Origin: Lachnospiraceae bacterium
Lineage (GTDB): Bacteria; Bacillota; Clostridia; Lachnospirales; Lachnospiraceae
Direction of reading: 5' to 3'
Assembly: GCA_017540265.1 (NCBI GenBank)
Contig: JAFYBJ010000028.1
Span: 1-40,259, forward strand
DNA: 40,259 nucleotides
Under the pieces are notes generated by a model. The model did no database searches. It saw only the letters and a list, made by a program, of their open reading frames with translations, and had not been told where the DNA came from. Positions 25,610 through 33,703 of this stretch are shown piece after piece. A program made the translations under genes and the position numbers. Position 1 is the first letter of the stretch, and every line of letters starts with the position of its first letter.

Positions 25610-25712
25610 TATAGTAAGCGACATTAGAAATTGCGATTTGAGCAGCATCAAAATGCTGGCACATATGGCTTTTGATGCTGCGAAAACGCAATTACTTTTG
25701 TCGCTTACTATA
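25610..25712. repeat. 103-bp near-perfect palindrome (MITE-like or structured RNA)
   Basis: Perfect 14-bp ends TATAGTAAGCGACA / TGTCGCTTACTATA (25610-25623, 25699-25712) enclose AATTGCG/CGCAATT (25629-25635, 25687-25693). Inside these lies a 12-bp arm pair GCAGCATCAAAA/TTTTGATGCTGC (25642-25653, 25670-25681) with a 16-nt loop. The order and spacing fit one long stem with small internal loops. There is no T run after either arm, so it is not an ordinary terminator. It has no coding potential. Confidence 0.88.
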
Positions 25713-25749
25713 ACATAGGTAAACACAGAGAATAAGGATAAGAGCCGAT

Positions 25750-26325
25750 ATGTCCAAAACAGAATTTTTAAAACCCGGTAATTTCATATATCCGGTGCCT
25801 GCCGTGATGGTAAGCTGTGGCAGCATGGAGGGAGAAAAGAATATCATCACTGTAGCATGGACGGGGACGGTATGCTCGGATCCTCCCATGGCATATATTT
25901 CCGTGAGACCGGAGAGGTACTCATATCACATTCTTAAGGAAGGTATGGAATTTGTGATAAACCTTCCGGATAATGATCTTGCAAACGCGTTGGATTTCTG
26001 CGGCTGTACAAGCGGAGAAAAGATTGATAAATTCAGCAAATGCGGGCTTACTCCGGAAAAAAGCAGTAAAGTGAAAGCTCCATCCATACTTGAGGCGCCG
26101 GTGTCGATAGAGTGCAGATGCACACAGATACTGGAGCTGGGCACGCATCATATGTTTTTAGCCGAAGTACTTGCGGTCCGCGTGGATGACAGGTATCTGG
26201 ACGAAAAAGGCGTATTCCATATGGAGGAAGTGGGGCTGTTAGCTTATGAGCATGGCAGATACCGTGAGCTTGGCGGAACACTTGGAACCTTCGGATATTC
26301 TGTCCGCAGGAAGCAAAAGAAATAA
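25750..26325 (+). CDS. Flavin reductase-like (FMN-binding split barrel) protein
   Basis: The 191-aa protein fits the flavin reductase-like family: PGNFIYPVPAVMVSCGSMEGEKNIITVAWTG... at the N terminus, SVRPERYSYHILKEG, FVINLP and CGCTSGEKIDKFSKCGL. These are conserved features of clostridial members that bind FMN and are linked to redox transfer. The physiological partner is unknown. AAGGATAAG precedes the ATG. No partner gene is adjacent; the next gene has its own promoter. Confidence 0.88.
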   Translation: MSKTEFLKPGNFIYPVPAVMVSCGSMEGEKNIITVAWTGTVCSDPPMAYISVRPERYSYHILKEGMEFVINLPDNDLANALDFCGCTSGEKIDKFSKCGLTPEKSSKVKAPSILEAPVSIECRCTQILELGTHHMFLAEVLAVRVDDRYLDEKGVFHMEEVGLLAYEHGRYRELGGTLGTFGYSVRRKQKK

Positions 26326-26327
26326 TA

Positions 26328-26355
26328 TTGCCCGATCACTAAAATATTGTATAAT
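26328..26355 (+). promoter_or_regulatory. Promoter of the zinc-ribbon operon
   Basis: TTGCCC (26328-26333) and TATAAT (26350-26355) are spaced 16 nt apart; the start codon at 26401 is 45 nt downstream. Confidence 0.6.
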
Positions 26356-26400
26356 TATGTAACTGTGATCCGATAAAAATCATATGGGGGAAACAGAGAT

Positions 26401-28035
26401 ATGTTCTGTACAAACTGTGGAAAACAACTTGGTGATAAAATGCGTTTCTGTACGGCCTGCGGTACGCCGGTGGATGAAAGTATTCCCGAGGAACCTGCAA
26501 AACCTGCAGAGCCTGAAAAAACCGAAGAGTCTGCTAAGCCTGCAGAGTCTGCTAAGCCTGCAGAGCCTGTAAAGCCCGAGGAGTCTGCAGAGCCTGTAAA
26601 AACTATGGTTGCGCCTGCAGCAGCACCTGCGGTAAATAATGCTGCTGCACCTCAGAAAACAGCAGCAAACACTGCAGCTAGGAAAGCATTACCGCTTCCT
26701 GCCATTATAGGCGGCGTAGCCGCTGTTGTGATATTAGGGGCTATATGCTGTGCAGTGATCTTCTCCGGAAAGAAGCTGGATCTTACTGTCGTGGTAAACT
26801 CTGAAGACGGTTCTGCACTTGAAGGTGCAGAGGTGAGTCTTACAGGCGGGCCTGAAGGAAAGGATGCAGGAAGCTACAGCGCTTTAACGGATGCAGAGGG
26901 AAAAGCGTTTTTTACAAAGCTTCCCGAGGGCAGCTATGAAATGAGCGCGTCAAAGGAATACTATAAAGAGTCAGGTTCGAAGATCAGCCTTTCAAAGGAA
27001 GATGCGGCTGACAAGGCTTCAAAGAATATAACTCTATCGATGCTTAAAGGTACGGTCACCGTTAAGGTACTAAATGATGCTACAGGTACTCCCATGGAGG
27101 GCACTTCCGTAGGTTTATCCGCAGGCGGTGATGTGCTTAAGGGAAAGACGGATGAAGAGGGTCTTGTGGAGTTTAAGGATCTTACATACGGGACATATAC
27201 CATAGCTGCGTCAGATACACTTTTGGGTGATGCTACGGGAACAGCGGAGTTGTATGCGGATTCAGTAACGGCAGAGCTTAAATATGATCCCGAAGTTTAC
27301 TCATTCTCAATGGATGTACAGGCTGCCAATATAGGAAAAGGCATAGAGGGTGCACATGTGGATTTTTACCGCAGTGGCGAGGATACGCCGGCATACAGCA
27401 CCAAGAGCAATGAAGTCGGTCATGTTCAGATAAAAGGCATACTTCCCGGAAGCTATACGATGAGATGCACCAGGGAAGGATACTGGACGGAAGAACGCAT
27501 TGTGGATATGAAAAAGGATGAGGACATGCGCCTTATCATCGTGCCGGAGCCTGCAGATTCGGGATACGTATATGTGCTGCTTACCTGGGAAGGAGATCAG
27601 GATCTTGATCTGTGCAGCTTCAACAGTTACTATCAGGATTATCTTACCATCAGCAACGATCCGGATAAGGCCGGAAGTTTCGTGCATGCGGATAATAAGG
27701 CTTACGGCGGAAAGGGTGACGATGCCCTCGGTTACGAGCTGGTAATGCTTTACGGTATGAATGAAAACGTTGTAAAGAATATGTATGTTGTGGATACAGC
27801 GGCAGCAATGGAAAATGACAGCACAAAAATGGAAGAGGACGGAGTACACCTCTACATATACGGCAGAAACGGTGTTACGGGAGAGAGAGGACTTATCTGG
27901 CAGGCTGATGCGGATCCGGAGGAGAATGCTCCTCTCTGGAATCCATGCTATATCTATAACGGGGATGTATTTAAGAATGATGTGCCCTATATAAGGGATG
28001 TAAGCGGACAGACCTGGGTATACGGTATCAAATGA
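26401..28035 (+). CDS. Zinc-ribbon, single-TM protein with Ig-like repeats and a DUF2135-like C terminus
   Basis: The 544-aa protein begins with a zinc ribbon (Cys3, 6, 17, 20: MFCTNCGKQL, RFCTACGTPV), then a Pro/Ala/Glu/Lys repeat linker (about 30-70) made of short DNA repeats. A transmembrane helix lies at about 97-122. Three or so carboxypeptidase-regulatory/CnaB-like beta domains follow (LDLTVVVNSEDGSALEGAEV, VTVKVLNDATGTPMEG, FSMDVQAANIGKGIEGAHV). The final domain contains LLTWEGDQDLDLC and FVHADNKAYGGKGDD, reminiscent of YfaP/DUF2135. Orientation would put the ribbon inside and the beta domains outside. Role unknown. It overlaps the next gene by 4 nt. Confidence 0.82.
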   Translation: MFCTNCGKQLGDKMRFCTACGTPVDESIPEEPAKPAEPEKTEESAKPAESAKPAEPVKPEESAEPVKTMVAPAAAPAVNNAAAPQKTAANTAARKALPLPAIIGGVAAVVILGAICCAVIFSGKKLDLTVVVNSEDGSALEGAEVSLTGGPEGKDAGSYSALTDAEGKAFFTKLPEGSYEMSASKEYYKESGSKISLSKEDAADKASKNITLSMLKGTVTVKVLNDATGTPMEGTSVGLSAGGDVLKGKTDEEGLVEFKDLTYGTYTIAASDTLLGDATGTAELYADSVTAELKYDPEVYSFSMDVQAANIGKGIEGAHVDFYRSGEDTPAYSTKSNEVGHVQIKGILPGSYTMRCTREGYWTEERIVDMKKDEDMRLIIVPEPADSGYVYVLLTWEGDQDLDLCSFNSYYQDYLTISNDPDKAGSFVHADNKAYGGKGDDALGYELVMLYGMNENVVKNMYVVDTAAAMENDSTKMEEDGVHLYIYGRNGVTGERGLIWQADADPEENAPLWNPCYIYNGDVFKNDVPYIRDVSGQTWVYGIK

Positions 28036-29630
28036 TGATAAAAAATAAGTACTATCTTTATCTTACCGAATTCTTTGCAGGAATGGCCGTAATGGCTGTT
28101 GAACTCGGTGCCAGCAGACTGCTGGCACCGTATTTTTCATCTTCCCAGATCGTATGGACCATAATAATCGGTACCATAATGATCGCCATGGCACTGGGAA
28201 ATCTTTTCGGAGGAAAATGGGCGGACAGGGATAAGGATCCCGTAAAGCTTTTCAGAAGGATACTTACGGCGTCAGTATGGATTGCCCTGATACCGCTGCT
28301 TGGCAAATATGTGATAATCGCCATTACCGGCATCCTTATTGTTACTATATCAGAGAATCTGCTTGTATGGGCTGCTTTTGCTGCCTGCCTTATCATATTT
28401 GTGTATCCGCTTTTTCTTCTTGGAACGGTTACCCCGTCTCTGATAAGATTTTCTGTTTCGGATATTGATGAAAACGGAAGAGTAGCGGGGCGTCTGGGCG
28501 CATGCAATACGGTAGGAAGTATAATAGGAACCTTTCTGCCTACTTTTGTGACCATACCTGCAGTAGGTACGGCGATAACCTTCTTAATATTTGCGGCGGT
28601 ACTCTTTGCCCTTGCGTCCCTTTACCTGATCTCGGTAAAAAAAGGAAGGGCATCAGTAGTCATATCTGCCCTGATCATTATACTTTCGGCAGTTTTCGGA
28701 CACCGTTCGGATTTTGCCTTCTGGGAAAACGATCTTACATATGAAGGCGAGTCGGTATACAATTATCTTCAGGTTAAAGATGATGAAAGGGCGACCTATC
28801 TTTCGACAAATGTTATGTTCGGTGTGCAGTCAGTCATGATGAAAGACAGCTCTCTTACGGGACTTTATTATGATCATGCGCTTGCAGCCCCTGTAATGGC
28901 GGGCCTCGGCAGGGATTCTGCAGGCAAGAATATACTGATACTGGGAATGGGCACGGGAACTTTTGCCACACAGTGCAGAAAATACTTCCCGGATGCCGAT
29001 ATAAAAGGCGTGGAGATAGATGAAAAGATCACAATGCTTGCCAGAGAATATTTTGATCTTTCAGAAGATATACCGGTGACCACCTATGATGGCAGGGCCT
29101 ATCTTTTTGCGGATAAGGAAAAATATGATATCATAATGGTGGATGCGTACCAGGATATCACCATACCTTTCCAGATGAGCTCTACAGAGTTTTTTACGGA
29201 GGTAAAAGATCATCTGAAAGAAGGCGGTGTGATGGTGGTGAACATGAATATGCACGGGGATGATACTGAAGGAGATATAACAGATCATCTTACGGATACC
29301 GTAGCTTCGGTATTTAAGGAGGTAAAGACGGTTGATGTTCCCCGAACGACAAACAGGGAAATGTTCGCATCCATGGAAGAGGGGCTTTCCGAAAGGCTTT
29401 TAAGAGGAGCAGATGATCTTGAGGATGAGTCACTTAAGGTTCTTATGACGGACATAGAAAAAAGACTTGTCTTTGAGGAGAACGGAGGCAGGATACTTAC
29501 GGATGACAGGGCTCCCGTTGAGCTTCTGGGAATGAATACCATAGATACGCTCATACAGGGAAGCGTCGGATATTACAGGGATATTTTTAAAGAAAAAGGA
29601 CTTAAAGGGCTCATTGAAGAGCTTGGATGA
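28032..29630 (+). CDS. Membrane protein fused to a spermidine synthase-like domain
   Basis: The 532-aa protein has about seven N-terminal transmembrane segments (about 10-225: EFFAGMAVMAVELGASRLLAPYF, then the conserved GNLFGGKWADR loop). A C-terminal Rossmann methyltransferase/spermidine synthase fold follows (about 240-510), with ILGMGTGTFATQCRKYFP, GVEIDEKITMLAREYF and IMVDAYQ. Such membrane-fused polyamine-synthase-like proteins are widespread in bacteria, but true aminopropyltransferase activity is mostly unproven. It has 4-nt overlaps with both neighbours, so it forms a tight unit with the zinc-ribbon protein and MecA. Confidence 0.88.
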   Translation: MMIKNKYYLYLTEFFAGMAVMAVELGASRLLAPYFSSSQIVWTIIIGTIMIAMALGNLFGGKWADRDKDPVKLFRRILTASVWIALIPLLGKYVIIAITGILIVTISENLLVWAAFAACLIIFVYPLFLLGTVTPSLIRFSVSDIDENGRVAGRLGACNTVGSIIGTFLPTFVTIPAVGTAITFLIFAAVLFALASLYLISVKKGRASVVISALIIILSAVFGHRSDFAFWENDLTYEGESVYNYLQVKDDERATYLSTNVMFGVQSVMMKDSSLTGLYYDHALAAPVMAGLGRDSAGKNILILGMGTGTFATQCRKYFPDADIKGVEIDEKITMLAREYFDLSEDIPVTTYDGRAYLFADKEKYDIIMVDAYQDITIPFQMSSTEFFTEVKDHLKEGGVMVVNMNMHGDDTEGDITDHLTDTVASVFKEVKTVDVPRTTNREMFASMEEGLSERLLRGADDLEDESLKVLMTDIEKRLVFEENGGRILTDDRAPVELLGMNTIDTLIQGSVGYYRDIFKEKGLKGLIEELG

Positions 29631-30451
29631 CAGAGGATAAAGTTTTGAAGATAGAAAAGGTAAATGACAATCAGATAAAATGCATACTCACCAGGGAAGA
29701 TCTTGAAGAGAGAAAGATCAGCTTCAGTGAGCTTACTTTCGGGAGCAGTCAGGCAAACGAGCTGCTTCGCGATATGATGCAGCAGGCCAGCGTTGAGGTT
29801 GGGTTTGAGGCAGATGACAAGCCTCTTATGGTAGAGATCGTTCCCATGCAGACCGGCCTGATCGTTTTTGTGATCACAAAAATGTCAGGTGCCGATAAAG
29901 CGGAAGATGCGCTTATATCCGGGGAAAATACGGATATTCAGGAAGATATCATAGATGATGAAGCAGAGGATGATGAGGATGAAGATAATAACGGCAGTGG
30001 ACGCACCATGGAAATAAAGATAACGCAGCAGTCCGGTGCGCCCATTCCTCTTGAACCTATGATGCGCTCACTTCATGATCTTTTCAGGGAAATGATGGGT
30101 TCGGGCTCTTCACAGTCCCGGAATGAATCCAAAGAACCTGTGAATTATTCCGAAGAGGGCAGCAGGCTCTTCCTTTTTGATGATATGGATGCATTGCTTG
30201 GAGCGGCGAAGGAAATGCGCAATACCGACTGCGGCGCCAGCTCCCTTTATAAGGACAGATCAGGCGGGGATTATTATCTGATAATCAATCCGGAGGGTAT
30301 GGATAAGATGGCCTTTAGCAATGTATGCTTAAAACTCATGGATTTTGGAAGACAGATAAAACTGAATCCCGTCTATGCTTCATACATAAAGGAGCATTAC
30401 AGACCTCTCATAGAGCGCACGGCTCTTGAGGATCTTACAAAGATGCTCTGA
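29627..30451 (+). CDS. mecA: MecA-family adaptor protein
   Basis: The 274-aa protein has the MecA layout: an N-terminal substrate-binding part (MTEDKVLKIEKVNDNQIKCIL, ELLRDMMQQASVEVGF), a long acidic linker (about 100-125), and a C-terminal ClpC-binding domain. The latter starts near residue 180 (SRLFLFDDMDALLGAAKEM) and includes SLYKDRSGGDYYLII. MecA targets proteins to ClpCP and regulates its activity. Its translational coupling to a membrane spermidine-synthase-like gene is unexpected for MecA and may hint at substrates. Confidence 0.88.
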   Translation: MTEDKVLKIEKVNDNQIKCILTREDLEERKISFSELTFGSSQANELLRDMMQQASVEVGFEADDKPLMVEIVPMQTGLIVFVITKMSGADKAEDALISGENTDIQEDIIDDEAEDDEDEDNNGSGRTMEIKITQQSGAPIPLEPMMRSLHDLFREMMGSGSSQSRNESKEPVNYSEEGSRLFLFDDMDALLGAAKEMRNTDCGASSLYKDRSGGDYYLIINPEGMDKMAFSNVCLKLMDFGRQIKLNPVYASYIKEHYRPLIERTALEDLTKML

Positions 30452-30453
30452 TA

Positions 30454-30468
30454 AAAAGGATCCCTTTT
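30454..30468. terminator. Short hairpin between convergent genes
   Basis: AAAAGG-ATC-CCTTTT spans the 15-bp gap and the stop codon of the minus-strand hydrolase gene. The stem is only 6 bp, so termination is likely weak. Confidence 0.35.
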
Positions 30469-31684
30469 AATAGAATACATGACCACCGATGAATATCCCG
30501 TCGAGTCCGGGTATGATGGTCCTGAAGTAGACGCAGTTGCCTACATTGGTCCTGCCGCTCATGGCTGCATCCGCGGCGTTGTAGCAGGAGGCTGTGGCTC
30601 TGTTCTCTGCAAGCGCCAGGGAAAGCCTTCCGCTGCCAACGGGTGAAAACTGTGCATGCTGGTATATGACACCGGTCACCGTATCGGGATAGCGTGAGCT
30701 TAAGACTCTGTTTATTACAACTGCTCCGACAGCGATCTGTCCTTCATAAGGTTCGCCGCCTGCTTCGCAGTAGATCAGATTTGCAAGCAGGTACCTGTCG
30801 CCGTCTTCGAAAGTTACTTCAGATATATCTCTCCAGGCGCTTTGTGCAGCCAGTCTTGAGAGACGCAGCTCCTCTTCGTATTTAGCCTTTATAGCAGCAT
30901 ATTCTGCAGCTGCGGCCTTGGCTTCGGCTTCTTTCTGATCCACCTGGTCTTCAAAGGCATCTGCCGCTGCCTGAGTCATGTTTATATTCTCTGCCGTGAT
31001 AGCGATATGTTCCGCAGTGTCATTTATGAGGCCCGTGACCTTCTCCTGCTCAGCTTTTACCTGCGCATGCATTTCCTCGAGATCCGCCATTTCCTGTTCG
31101 AGTATCTTTTCTTCCTCGCTTATCCTGGCTTCTGTTTTTGTGTATTCCTCCAGCATATATCTGTCGTAAGCAGAAAGTGCTTCGATATAATCGGCATAAT
31201 TGATCAGCTCGCCGAAGTTTTTCGCAGAGAAGAGGATATCTATATATCCGTCGCTGCCTTTTTCATACAGAAAACGGATGCGCGTCTTCATTGCCTCGTA
31301 TTGATCGATCCTTGTCTGCTTTGCTTCTTCGAGGGCTTTAGTGGTGTCGTCAATGTCCATCTGTTTCAGCTCAATGGAATTTTCCAGAACAGCCAGATTG
31401 TCCGCGACCAGGGTGAGATTTCCGTTTAGAATGTTCATCTGTCCCTGATAAGTATTTTTCTGGCTTTCAAGACCGACAAGACTTGCTTTGGTCACGGCGA
31501 GATTCTGCTGCGCTGCGGCCAGTTCCTGTTCCTTTTCGGCTTTCTTCTTTTCGGCTGCATCAACCTGTTCTTTTGTGGTGCCGGCGGCTGTTGCAGGGAG
31601 TTTTTCCAACGAAAAGAGGGCAGAAGCAGATATTGCCGCTGCCAGAAGTATGTATGCCAGTTTTTTTATTAAAGAACGTTTCAT
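30467..31684 (-). CDS. PcsB-like coiled-coil plus SleB-type cell wall hydrolase
   Basis: From the ATG at 31684 (405 aa) the protein has a signal peptide (MKRSLIKKLAYILLAAA, cleavage near ATAAG). A long coiled coil of PcsB/CwlO N-terminal type covers about 40-280 (RIRFLYEKGSDGYIDILFSAKNFGELI is diagnostic), and a C-terminal SleB/CwlJ hydrolase_2 domain about 290-405 (LIYCEAGGEPYEGQIAVGAVVINRV, FSPVGSGRL). The coiled coil usually keeps such hydrolases inactive until activated. The in-frame TTG at 31702 overlaps the upstream stop and is less likely. It is the last gene of a five-gene operon. Confidence 0.9.
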   Translation of the reverse strand: MKRSLIKKLAYILLAAAISASALFSLEKLPATAAGTTKEQVDAAEKKKAEKEQELAAAQQNLAVTKASLVGLESQKNTYQGQMNILNGNLTLVADNLAVLENSIELKQMDIDDTTKALEEAKQTRIDQYEAMKTRIRFLYEKGSDGYIDILFSAKNFGELINYADYIEALSAYDRYMLEEYTKTEARISEEEKILEQEMADLEEMHAQVKAEQEKVTGLINDTAEHIAITAENINMTQAAADAFEDQVDQKEAEAKAAAAEYAAIKAKYEEELRLSRLAAQSAWRDISEVTFEDGDRYLLANLIYCEAGGEPYEGQIAVGAVVINRVLSSRYPDTVTGVIYQHAQFSPVGSGRLSLALAENRATASCYNAADAAMSGRTNVGNCVYFRTIIPGLDGIFIGGHVFY

Positions 31685-31698
31685 TGGAAAATATGGGA

Positions 31699-32181
31699 TC
31701 AAAGATCCAGTTCTACCTTTGTCCCGGTGGATTCATAACGGTAATAACGCACGCCTGCAGCGTTAAAGAGCCTTTTGGCTGCTGTATTCATGGGAGTGCC
31801 GTCATATTTGTCATCGGAGTAGATAACGGTCTTTATTCCTGCCTGTATGATGGCTTTTGCGCATTCATTGCAGGGGAAAAGAGTCACATAAAGCCTTGTG
31901 CCCTCAAGGGTCACTCCCCTGCAGTTGAGTATGGCATTGAGTTCGCTGTGGGTGACATAAGGATATTTTGTATCCAGTTCATCACCGTCTCTGTCCCAGG
32001 GGAAATCGTCGTCGTTTATCCCGTTGGGAAAACCGTTATATCCCATGGAGAGTATGCGGCGGTTTTCGCTTACGATACATGCGCCTACCTGTGTGTTTGG
32101 ATCCTTTGAACGTTTGGAGGACAGCTTCGCAACCCCCATGAAATATTCGTCCCAGCTTATATAATCCTCACGTTTTCCCAA
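31699..32181 (-). CDS. Deoxycytidylate (dCMP) deaminase family protein
   Basis: The 160-aa zinc enzyme converts dCMP to dUMP. The zinc and proton-shuttle motifs are HSE (78-80) and PCNEC (103-107), with NTQVGACIVSENRRILSMGYNG at the N terminus and an additional PWDRDG segment. This matches the ComEB-type dCMP deaminases of Firmicutes. It lies 18 nt after rpiB and 14 nt before the hydrolase gene, all on the minus strand. Confidence 0.92.
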   Translation of the reverse strand: MGKREDYISWDEYFMGVAKLSSKRSKDPNTQVGACIVSENRRILSMGYNGFPNGINDDDFPWDRDGDELDTKYPYVTHSELNAILNCRGVTLEGTRLYVTLFPCNECAKAIIQAGIKTVIYSDDKYDGTPMNTAAKRLFNAAGVRYYRYESTGTKVELDL

Positions 32182-32199
32182 TGCGGCACCTCCGTTTCT

Positions 32200-32640
32200 T
32201 TATCCTTCTATAAGTTTTATCCTTCTTGCGTGTCTTTCTTCACCGGAAAATTCCGTTTCAAGGAAGATATCGGCTATCATCTCCGCCATCTGAACAGATA
32301 CTTCTGCAGCGCCCAGAGCCAGTACATTTGAATCGTTGTGGAGCCTGGTCATCCTTGCCGTATGCTCATTGTGGCAGAGGGCACAGCGTACTCCCTTTAC
32401 TTTGTTTGCGGTTATCGATACGCCTATGCCGGTAGTACAGATGACAATGCCTCTGTCTGAAACCTTGTTTGCCACGTCTTCGGCCGCAGCTCTTGCAAAT
32501 ACGGGATAATCAACACTGTCCTTGGAAAAACAGCCTCTGTCTTTTATCTCATAGCCCTTGTCTGTAAGATATTTCTTTAATGCTTCCTTTAATTCATAGC
32601 CGCCATGGTCGCAGCCCATTGATATGGTCTTTACCTTCAT
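32200..32640 (-). CDS. rpiB: Ribose-5-phosphate isomerase B
   Basis: The 146-aa protein interconverts ribose 5-phosphate and ribulose 5-phosphate. CDHGGYELKEAL (10-21) and Cys68 in ICTTGIGVSITANK mark the active site, and EHTARMTRLHNDSNVLALG is typical. The usual C-G-T-G-I-G loop reads C-T-T-G-I-G here, a mild change next to the catalytic Cys. It supplies the isomerase step complementing rpe and transketolase elsewhere in the window and lies 10 nt after the tsaC stop. Confidence 0.93.
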   Translation of the reverse strand: MKVKTISMGCDHGGYELKEALKKYLTDKGYEIKDRGCFSKDSVDYPVFARAAAEDVANKVSDRGIVICTTGIGVSITANKVKGVRCALCHNEHTARMTRLHNDSNVLALGAAEVSVQMAEMIADIFLETEFSGEERHARRIKLIEG

Positions 32641-32650
32641 TTCGGATACC

Positions 32651-33703
32651 TCACTGAATCTTTTTAATATTGAATCCGGCTGCCTTGGAAAGTCTGTTCA
32701 TCACAGCCTGTCCGAAGCCTTTATCCGGAAAACTCTCTGAATATATCATGTCGATCCCTGCACTGTCAAACTCTCTGAGGACGCGGTAAAGTGATCTGGC
32801 GATGGAGGCCTCGTCATTACGGCTTCCCACACTTAATACCAGATCGGCTTTTATACTGTCTTTTATTTCATCCGTGCATAATATGCCGCATTTGAGGCCG
32901 TTTTCTGCGGCGGCAGCAGCTTCCTTATTCATCATTTCGATCACTTTACCGGTGTCTCCCTCTATAAGCATCATCTGTGCCTTAGGAGCGTAATGCCTGT
33001 ATTTCATACCGGGCGCCTTAGGCGGCCGTTTATCCGTGCCCTCTATAAGTGTTACATCAGTATCTACCTTTCCAAGCACTCTTTCAAGCATTTCGGACGT
33101 GATATACCCGGGCCTTAGTATCACCGGTGTTTTTTCCGTAAGGTCGACTATCGTTGATTCAACGCCTATGCCTACTTCTCCACCGTCTATTATCATATCT
33201 ATCTTTCCGGAAAGATCTTCATATACGTGGGATGCAAGTGTGGGGCTGGGACGTCCCGAAGCATTTGCGCTTGGTGCTGCTATATAACCGCCTGCAGCCC
33301 TGATGAAGGAAAGGGCGGTATTGTGATCCGGCATGCGTACAGCTACGGTATCAAGACCGCCGGTGGTGGCCTTCGGAACCGATCTGCTTTTTTTTATTAT
33401 CATTGTAAGGGGACCGGGCCAGAAGACTTCCGCAAGCATATAAAGTGTATCGGGGATATCATCGCTTAAAAGCGGAAGGGCATCCAGATCAGCAATATGG
33501 ACTATGAGCGGATTGTCGGAGGGCCTGCCCTTTGCCGCATATATTTTTTGAGAGGAAGAAGGATTCAGCGCATCTCCTCCGAGACCGTATACGGTTTCTG
33601 TGGGGAAGGCCACAAGGCCGCCGGATCTTATGATATTTCCGGCTTTCTCCATAAGGGAGGGATCCGGCATTATGGCGTCTGTTGTTTCTGTCAGAGTGTT
33701 CAT
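32651..33703 (-). CDS. tsaC: L-threonylcarbamoyladenylate synthase (Sua5/YwlC type)
   Basis: From the ATG at 33703 (350 aa, AGGAGA upstream) the YrdC domain shows GGLVAFPTETVYGLGGDA, KIYAAKGRPSDNPLIVHI and the S-A-N site in APSANASGRPSPT. A linker and a C-terminal Sua5 domain (about 230-350) make it the long form. It makes the precursor for t6A37 modification of tRNAs reading ANN codons. The frame extends 28 codons upstream but only inside the previous gene. It overlaps that gene by 4 nt. Confidence 0.94.
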   Translation of the reverse strand: MNTLTETTDAIMPDPSLMEKAGNIIRSGGLVAFPTETVYGLGGDALNPSSSQKIYAAKGRPSDNPLIVHIADLDALPLLSDDIPDTLYMLAEVFWPGPLTMIIKKSRSVPKATTGGLDTVAVRMPDHNTALSFIRAAGGYIAAPSANASGRPSPTLASHVYEDLSGKIDMIIDGGEVGIGVESTIVDLTEKTPVILRPGYITSEMLERVLGKVDTDVTLIEGTDKRPPKAPGMKYRHYAPKAQMMLIEGDTGKVIEMMNKEAAAAAENGLKCGILCTDEIKDSIKADLVLSVGSRNDEASIARSLYRVLREFDSAGIDMIYSESFPDKGFGQAVMNRLSKAAGFNIKKIQ

